A DNA stretch of 32,916 bases, taken from assembly GCA_934565795.1 (NCBI GenBank), contig CAKTIM010000022.1, positions 1-32,916 of the forward strand. Reading direction: 5' to 3'. This document shows positions 31,098 to 32,916 of this stretch, piece by piece. The translations under genes were made by a program, and so were the position numbers. How positions within the stretch are numbered: the first letter of the stretch is position 1; each line of letters begins with the position of its first letter. Under the pieces are notes generated by a model. The model searched no databases. It had not been told where the DNA came from and saw nothing but the letters and a program-made list of their open reading frames with translations. The DNA is from an uncultured Oscillospiraceae bacterium. Lineage in GTDB: Bacteria > Bacillota > Clostridia > Oscillospirales > Oscillospiraceae.

Positions 31098-32732
31098 CTA
31101 CGAAATTTTGATTACCAGAATGTCGTCCACCATTTGTACGCTTCCTTCCGCAGGGAAGAGGGGCATTTGCTGCACATAGTCCGTCCTTCCCAGCGCCGAG
31201 GCCTCTCCCCAGCTTATACAGGTGACGGGATAGCCAAGGTAATAGGTAAGATAGAGGACAATGGAATCATAAAACGAGGGAGAAAAGTTTATATCGTTCC
31301 CATCACCCCGGATTTCAAAACCGTCACGTCGCTTCGCAAAGGGAGCATGCTCGAAGAACACCGAGTCACCAATAATCGCCACCTTATTGTTCTGTGGATC
31401 GAAGCCCTCCGTTTGCTCCATGCGGTCAATAATCCGCGTAAACACGGAGAGAGTAGCGTCACATTCCAGTTCTTTTTTTAAGTAGGTCTCGTTGGCATAC
31501 AGACAGTTTTCAAAAATCAGCACTCCGGCCAGCACCGCCCACAGCCAGCTACAGCGCTTCGCAGGCATTGCATCATCAGAAAGCTTCTGATTCTCCTGCA
31601 CAAGTACAAGCACCAGCAGATAAGACAGATTGTACGGATAAAGTATCAGCCAATGGAATATATTGGAAATCAGCATAACAGTGCTCATTCCAAATGGAAT
31701 CGCTGCAAGCACTCCAATAATGCCCCAGACAGAAGCCTTCCCCAGCTTTCGGCGGCGCTGAATTCCGATCCCGCACCCAACTGCCAGCGCAACCATAAGC
31801 ACGTTGGCTCCAATGAGGAAAACCTTGCCATTTCCAGGAGGCCACAAAAGCCATACGCCTTCAGAATAAAAGCACAGTCCGATTCTGGACAGAATGGCCG
31901 AGAAGGTGATCTCCCGCAGTGACGAAAGGGAATTGTACAGACCGGCATCATTCAAATGCGTGACCGCCTGGACAACCCTTGCGGTTATAAAATACACCAC
32001 CATGGAGACAAAAATCACCAGGAGCTGCCGGAATAGCTGTAGGTAAGTCTCCTTTACTGGTGTTCCCCGCAGAAGCTCCATCATGGCCAGAATCAGCACC
32101 AGGTAAACGGCCACACCGATATAAGCCTGATACAATCCCAATGAGCAGCAGTAGAACAGCACCGCCCACAGCTTCCCGTGTTTCCACTGCATTGCCGCCC
32201 AGACGCCCAATACCGACAGCAGGATGGACAGGCAATAGGCATCCACGTCGTGACAATAGGTTGCATTCAAAGGAATCATGGAAGAATTGACAACCAAAAG
32301 CCCACAGGTAAGCGCCATATAGCTCTTTTTTTGAATACCAAGCAGGTTAACCAAAAAGAACGCCGTAACGCTTAAATATACCAGGGAAAGGAATCCGCCC
32401 AGCGCCGGCAGAGCAAAATCCCCCCGAAGCAGCCGATAAACCGGCCGCATGAACCGCCCAGGCCGAACCATTGATATCTGCGCATTCGGCTCATAGAGCC
32501 AGATCAGTGAATCGTAATTGAAGTTCGCATTAAAATACCGATATCCATGAGCCACCAGCCCAAAGGCCAACGTCCAAAAAAAGATATACTGCAGCGTTTT
32601 CCGCGCGGCTTGATCCCGCAGAATTCCCCGCGAGATGCCCTTTTCACCCATATCTACCATCTCCATCAAGTTTTCAATCTCTTTGTATCCTTGATTGACA
32701 TTTTGCAGGAGACGCGGATAAGGATTATCCAA
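31098..32732 (-). CDS. GtrII-like membrane glucosyltransferase
   Basis: The protein, up to 544 residues, has about 10-12 membrane helices after a charged N-terminal tail. The early motif FNYDSLIWLYEPNAQISMVRPGRFMRPVYRLLRGD, the helices that follow and a soluble C-terminal domain fit the Glucos_trans_II family, which adds glucose from a lipid carrier to surface polysaccharides. The start is uncertain: TTG 32732 has no ribosome site; ATG 32666, 32660 and 32651 are alternatives, the last with GGAG nine bases upstream. The upstream region has no good leftward promoter in the present orientation. Base composition is lower in GC than most neighbours, a possible sign of transfer. Confidence 0.72.
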   Translation of the reverse strand: MDNPYPRLLQNVNQGYKEIENLMEMVDMGEKGISRGILRDQAARKTLQYIFFWTLAFGLVAHGYRYFNANFNYDSLIWLYEPNAQISMVRPGRFMRPVYRLLRGDFALPALGGFLSLVYLSVTAFFLVNLLGIQKKSYMALTCGLLVVNSSMIPLNATYCHDVDAYCLSILLSVLGVWAAMQWKHGKLWAVLFYCCSLGLYQAYIGVAVYLVLILAMMELLRGTPVKETYLQLFRQLLVIFVSMVVYFITARVVQAVTHLNDAGLYNSLSSLREITFSAILSRIGLCFYSEGVWLLWPPGNGKVFLIGANVLMVALAVGCGIGIQRRRKLGKASVWGIIGVLAAIPFGMSTVMLISNIFHWLILYPYNLSYLLVLVLVQENQKLSDDAMPAKRCSWLWAVLAGVLIFENCLYANETYLKKELECDATLSVFTRIIDRMEQTEGFDPQNNKVAIIGDSVFFEHAPFAKRRDGFEIRGDGNDINFSPSFYDSIVLYLTYYLGYPVTCISWGEASALGRTDYVQQMPLFPAEGSVQMVDDILVIKIS

Positions 32733-32734
32733 AC

Positions 32735-32854
32735 GTATGCATTTACAAACTTACAATAAATAGTTTTCAAAGGATAAAAACGTTGAAGTTTTTCGGAGTT
32801 TGGGGTACAATGGCAACATCTATTTCTTGTATCGTTGATTTTGTAAATGCATAC
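32735..32854. repeat. Promoter segment flanked by perfect 15-bp inverted repeats (candidate invertible switch)
   Basis: GTATGCATTTACAAA (32735-32749) and TTTGTAAATGCATAC (32840-32854) are perfect inverted repeats with 90 bp between. The enclosed segment contains one good promoter, pointing right. The left repeat abuts the glucosyltransferase gene and the right repeat lies 20 bp before the next gene. This matches the layout of phase-variable invertible promoters. A pair of operators in a divergent promoter region is the alternative. Confidence 0.55.
32783..32811 (+). promoter_or_regulatory. Rightward promoter inside the inverted repeats
   Basis: TTGAAG (32783-32788) and TACAAT (32806-32811) with a 17-bp spacer drive transcription toward the gene at 32875. 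On the opposite strand only weak hexamers with poor spacing are seen. Confidence 0.7.
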
Positions 32855-32874
32855 TTTCCAAATTGGGGTGAGGC

Positions 32875-32916
32875 ATGTTTATTTTGCCATATATGCAGCC
32901 AGCAGAATTTCTGCTA
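32875..32916 (+). CDS. Start of a rightward gene, cut by the window edge
   Basis: ATG at 32875 follows GGGGTGAGGC and opens a frame of 14 codons to the edge, MFILPYMQPAEFLL. A promoter and a ribosome binding site support a real gene. Too little is visible to name the product. Confidence 0.6.
   Translation, partial: MFILPYMQPAEFLL

Overview
The window looks like chromosomal DNA of a GC-rich gut Firmicute of the class Clostridia, probably Oscillospiraceae or a close relative. This is an inference from: a housekeeping RpoD with a low-GC-phylum layout and an acidic N-terminal insertion, AGGAGG-type ribosome binding sites, near-consensus TTGACA-17-TATAAT promoters, a CIRCE/HrcA operator, MgtE, and permuted-GH3 and GH133 glycosidases. 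No rRNA, tRNA, phage or CRISPR array was found.

Layout. 1-164: end of a decayed IS630-type element. 448-1026: CYTH protein (minus). 1836-3002: rpoD (plus). 3085-4926: minus operon of a YoaP-type acetyltransferase, a nitroreductase and a cytidine deaminase, preceded by a free-standing structured RNA (about 5007-5207) with its own promoter and terminator. 5239-7162: minus operon of an iron alcohol dehydrogenase and a flavodoxin-like reductase with an in-frame UGA. 7470-9588: minus two-component system whose response regulator carries an in-frame UAG. 10667-13222: plus operon of a zinc-ribbon membrane protein, a PAP2 phosphatase and a flippase. 13565-15508: glycogen debranching enzyme. 16204-18094: Eis-like acetyltransferase and HAD phosphatase (minus). 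18416-19795: MgtE Mg2+ transporter behind a structured leader with a 24-codon upstream ORF. 20237-23220: CjaA-like cysteine/cystine ABC transporter behind a Cys-rich leader peptide, a terminator and an Rrf2-like operator. 24222-25153: small acidic protein and Hsp20. 25286-26433: two-subunit chromate transporter. 27347-29743: GH3 beta-glucosidase. 30036-30968: sugar nucleotidyltransferase (minus). 31098-32732: GtrII-like glucosyltransferase (minus), separated from a rightward gene by a small promoter segment flanked by perfect 15-bp inverted repeats.

About a tenth of the window is a mosaic of short palindromic intergenic repeats whose units begin or end with CCGTAGGGG / CCCCTACGG. They occupy nearly every long gap and are hit by smaller mobile units. 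A 104-bp MITE at 9955-10058 sits in one unit with a TA duplication and shares its ends with the IS630-type remnant at the left edge. A second MITE family is present at 7196-7359 and 13211-13431.

The strongest leads are regulatory: a probable invertible promoter between a glucosyltransferase gene and a divergent gene (32735-32854); a cysteine-responsive attenuator with a matching cysteine transporter (23286-23542); a riboswitch-like mgtE leader (19801-19922); a 200-nt orphan RNA (5007-5207); and a UGA codon where the flavodoxin family has cysteine, possibly selenocysteine.
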